From the NCBI GenBank assembly GCA_046317675.1, contig JBKCVH010000092.1, positions 1 to 64,000 on the forward strand: a DNA stretch of 64,000 bases, given 5' to 3'. The notes beneath the pieces were generated by a model. The model saw only the letters and a program-made list of their open reading frames with translations, did no database searches and had not been told where the DNA came from. This document shows, one piece after another, positions 62,701 to 64,000 of this stretch. How positions within the stretch are numbered: position 1 is the stretch's first letter; every line of letters starts with the position of its first letter. A program made the translations under genes and the position numbers. Source of the DNA: Inhella sp046317675 (lineage in GTDB: Bacteria > Pseudomonadota > Gammaproteobacteria > Burkholderiales > Burkholderiaceae_C).

Positions 62701-63125
62701 CCGCCGGCAGCCCGACCTATCCCAACATGCAGCACGCCTTCAGCGGGCCGCTGGCCGTCCTCATCAACGAGCAAACCTACAGCGACGGCGAAACCTTTGC
62801 CGAAGGCTTCAAGCGCTTGCAACTGGGCCCCGTCATTGGCAAAACCACGAGTGGCGCTGGCGTTTGGCTCAGCGACGGCAACCGCCTGATGGACAACGGC
62901 ATCTTGCGCGCCGCAGAAAGCGCGCAGATCGATGCCAACGGCCGCCGCTTGGTGGAAGGCGTGGGGGTGTTGCCCGATATGGAGGTGGACAACCCACCGC
63001 GCGCCACGGCCAAGGGCCAGGATGCGCAATTGGATGCGGCGGTGGCGCAGTTGCTCAAGCAACTGCCGGCCAGCACGCCCGCACAGCGCACGCCAAGCGC
63101 GCTGCCTTACCCGCCAACGCGCTGA
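59769..63125 (+). CDS. exported tricorn-like S41 protease
   Basis: 1118 residues. GTG 59769, preceded by AGGAA, gives a signal peptide (TRLTLLASLLATSFAASLAQA). Residues about 25-590 hold beta-propeller repeats (LSPDGKxLYF, SPDGRYLAHT, FSPDGQWLYFASRR types). A Lys/Pro/Ala linker near 565-590 follows, then a core/PDZ region (GMDFAEGDVITAINGRELRGAL) and the S41 domain with VDVRFNNGGNIDSWVLDRL and nucleophile in NEQTYSDGETFAEGF. The tricorn architecture releases peptides; export suggests periplasmic protein degradation. Confidence 0.9.
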   Translation: MTRLTLLASLLATSFAASLAQAAPQGFYRQPTLQGDALVFVSQGDLWRSSSQGGAAQRLTAHAGQEAWPVLMPDGQTLAFVAQIDGAGDVYTMPLSGGPAQRRTWLTSTQVRLWGADAQGNLLLTAPALDGRPQTQPFRLKGEQLEALPVGDATDLALSADGKQLYFTRQGLRGDNAKAYRGGAIAQLWVLDLDGQAEARPLLQGAPRANDKRPMPYRDASGQARIAFPSDRDGFVNLWSVGLDGRNSRAHSAWKDFDIRHASLSGSSVVVARGADLLRIDLNAAAPAALAALPITLAGDHSAVATRWIKRPQDFLTDLAVAPNGERLVLGVRGRLATQGTQATRRAQLQQSETASRCREPQFSSNNQSVFAFCDFSGEMEIWQLDALGTSAPKRITTDGQLRRIALSPSPDGRYLAHTDMGGTLYLTDLRAEGGPRTRALVTAERRGGVQDLAWHPDGQALAFTRSVPQPAFRNQLWLHTFADNQTRPLSSDRYDSGDAAFSPDGQWLYFASRRHFALQPGTSVWSDRNMGPAFEPGVRLYALALQPGLRSPFTPKDELPEPPKPKAEDAKPEAKADAKPDAKPAVAAPSSKLPRIVAEGLAERLYELPVAPGRYRDLAVDAKRVWFLDGMGASTALRSIAIEPNPTAELHSERVRRYALSGNGKTLLMQREAAPGAAPDILLLDATPKPPADLAKSTVRWSDWQVAVNPREEWQQLFADAWRMSRDHFYDAKLHGVDWVASRKRHEALLERVGDRQELAELMAQMGSDLGLLHSQVAAGDLPPLAEAPPVVAGLGARLEPVEGGARIAQLYRGEAELVSERGPLLAPGMDFAEGDVITAINGRELRGALAWPKGSVLLQGEAGKAVRLSVRKADGRRMERVVTAVEASRETALRYQDWRTRRVEAVNRASQGRIGYLHLRAMGPEDIADFARNFYAQLDREALIVDVRFNNGGNIDSWVLDRLLRRAWMWWQTRHPAGSPTYPNMQHAFSGPLAVLINEQTYSDGETFAEGFKRLQLGPVIGKTTSGAGVWLSDGNRLMDNGILRAAESAQIDANGRRLVEGVGVLPDMEVDNPPRATAKGQDAQLDAAVAQLLKQLPASTPAQRTPSALPYPPTR

Positions 63126-63522
63126 AGCGGCCTCTGGGCAAAGCCGGGGCTTTCCCGGCTTTGCCACAGCGGGAAATAAAAAGCAACCATCGCAAGGGCC
63201 AGGCGCATAGAATCTTTGCATTGCCGCGCCTTTGCTCTCTATCGCGGCACTTGTCGTCCGACAAGCCGCTGTAGTGCCGCCGACCCCCCAAACCGGCGCC
63301 TGCCCCAGCAGCCCTCCTTGGCCCTCTTCACGGGCCGCTCAGGCCGTCGACCTCACCCAGCGGCGAGCCTACCGGTCGGCCAAATTCCCTCAGCGCACGA
63401 CTCTTGCCCCAAGGCGACCTTGTGTCCGCCCTGATGCCGCATGCCGCTCTGTTGCGCCTGTGGCTTTTCCCTGCTTCACCTGTGCCTGCCGTCAAGACGG
63501 CGCGGCGCATTCCTGACTTCTG
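63126..63522 (+). promoter_or_regulatory. long structured leader upstream of the 77-residue gene and infA
   Basis: 397 bp without a gene. After the tricorn-like gene a 12-bp stem (63136-63147 and 63153-63164) may terminate it. Then bases 63244-63280 form a nested hairpin: GCGGCAC/GTGCCGC enclosing TTGTCG/CGACAA. A long structured 5' region before infA would fit cold-shock control, but no consensus element was identified. Confidence 0.45.
63136..63164 (+). terminator. stem-loop after the tricorn-like protease gene
   Basis: GGCAAAGCCGGG (63136-63147) and CCCGGCTTTGCC (63153-63164), loop GCTTT. The stem is perfect, but no T-run follows. Confidence 0.65.
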
Positions 63523-63756
63523 ATGATCACGATTCGAGAAAAAACATTCACCGTCGGCAAGTACCTGGTGTCCCCGCTCACGCGGGACACCGAGGCCGGC
63601 GAGTTCACCGCTGCGGTGTCCATCCGCAGCGGCAGTGGCCGTGCCATGCACGACCGCGTCTTCCAGTTCAAACCCCTGTTCCCCACGCGCGAAAGCGCGC
63701 GGCGCTATGCGGCCCGTGAGGGTGCGAGCTGGGTGATGTCCCCTTCGCGCCCTTGA
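63523..63756 (+). CDS. 77-residue conserved-looking protein of unknown function
   Basis: 77 residues: MITIREKTFTVGKYLVSPLTRD, AAVSIRSGSGRAMHDRVFQF and LFPTRESARRYAAREGASWV. The charged, strand-rich pattern and normal codon use support a real gene. No catalytic motif or signal peptide is seen. It lies 34 bp before infA in the same direction and shares its leader. From memory, similar small proteins occur near cold-shock genes in Burkholderiales, but I cannot name a family. Confidence 0.7.
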   Translation: MITIREKTFTVGKYLVSPLTRDTEAGEFTAAVSIRSGSGRAMHDRVFQFKPLFPTRESARRYAAREGASWVMSPSRP

Positions 63757-63790
63757 GCGCAAATCCCTTTCACCCCTCTTGGAGCCCAAT

Positions 63791-64000
63791 TTGGCCAAAG
63801 AAGAACTGATTGAAATGCGCGGCAAGGTCGAAGAAGTCCTGCCCGATTCCCGCTATCGCGTGAAGCTGGACAACGGTCACGGCTTGGTGGCCTACACGGC
63901 CGGCAAGATGCGCAAGCACCGCATCCGCATCCTGGCCGGGGACAACGTGTCGCTGGAGATGTCGCCCTATGACCTGAGCAAAGGCCGCATCACTTTCCGC
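63791..64000 (+). CDS. infA: translation initiation factor IF-1, 3' end outside window
   Basis: The first 70 codons of IF-1 run to the window edge. TTG start at 63791, with GGAG six to seven bases before it. The product reads MAKEELIEMRGKVEEVLPDS, then KLDNGHGLVAYTAGKMRKHRI and LEMSPYDLSKGRITFR, the S1-like OB fold that binds the 30S A site. Typical length is 72 to about 87 residues, so only the end is missing. Other TTG starts in the window make this start credible. Confidence 0.95.
   Translation, partial: MAKEELIEMRGKVEEVLPDSRYRVKLDNGHGLVAYTAGKMRKHRIRILAGDNVSLEMSPYDLSKGRITFR

Noticed and set aside
59655..63221. A 1188-codon open frame on the minus strand opposite the tricorn-like protease
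   Set aside because: It is antisense to a clear protease with signal peptide and S41 motifs. Its product is Gly/Ala/His-rich without domains, a usual artefact of high-GC third positions.

Overview
The window is about 64 kb of chromosome from a GC-rich betaproteobacterium, most likely Burkholderiales of the Sphaerotilaceae/Comamonadaceae type. The evidence is the torF-glnK-amtB nitrogen operon, a glutathione pathway with the proteobacterial-type GshA, an Ala/Lys/Pro-repeat SWIB protein, a PEP-CTERM protein carrying the DMHFG motif, ComM, and frequent GTG/TTG starts. I see no tRNA or rRNA gene, IS element, prophage or CRISPR array. It reads as ordinary chromosome with a few accessory loci.

Layout. 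1-3.8 kb: the 3' part of an S46 dipeptidyl-peptidase, a lipoprotein, an acetyltransferase and an MmcB-like nuclease. 3.9-8.7 kb: a small membrane protein coupled to a two-RCK potassium channel with an unusual filter, a secreted cyanophycinase and a gluzincin-like metalloprotein. 8.7-20.5 kb: a long leftward run holding a form-II CoxS-L-M molybdenum hydroxylase with a TlpA-like thioredoxin, a MoxR/CoxD ATPase, an NTF2-like protein and a GNAT enzyme; upstream of it lie an EAL protein with a broken GGDEF site, a membrane-tethered receiver protein, a PafA-like phosphatase and a GlcF-like protein. 20.6-28.9 kb: an alpha/beta hydrolase, a DUF1223 protein, gshB, a YafJ-type amidotransferase, membrane proteins, a BenE-like transporter (apparent CTG start) and kup.

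29-44.6 kb: a large TonB receptor with an exported S9 peptidase (probable peptide use), gshA, a CheY-like regulator, the torF-glnK-amtB operon with a visible sigma-54 promoter and NtrC-type dyads, comM, a YidB-like protein, a GIN-domain protein, moaC, a BepA-like M48 protease and a YvlD-like membrane protein. 44.6-50.5 kb: a yybP-ykoY (Mn2+) riboswitch ahead of terC/alx, an H1-tail/SWIB protein preceded by a perfect palindrome between direct repeats, the PEP-CTERM protein and uvrA. 50.5-64 kb: a poly-Gly lipoprotein with HELTH, a GGDEF-EAL protein, recQ interrupted by an in-frame TAG, TerB-like, GST, methyltransferase, cupin and YecA-like proteins, a tricorn-like S41 protease, a 77-residue protein and infA cut by the window edge.

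Recurring themes are exported peptidases (S46, cyanophycinase, S9, M48, tricorn-like, two further HExxH proteins), glutathione metabolism (gshA, gshB, GST), cyclic-di-GMP turnover (two EAL proteins) and nitrogen control. The clearest regulatory signals are the sigma-54/NtrC region and the riboswitch. The oddest coding feature is the single-codon interruption of recQ.
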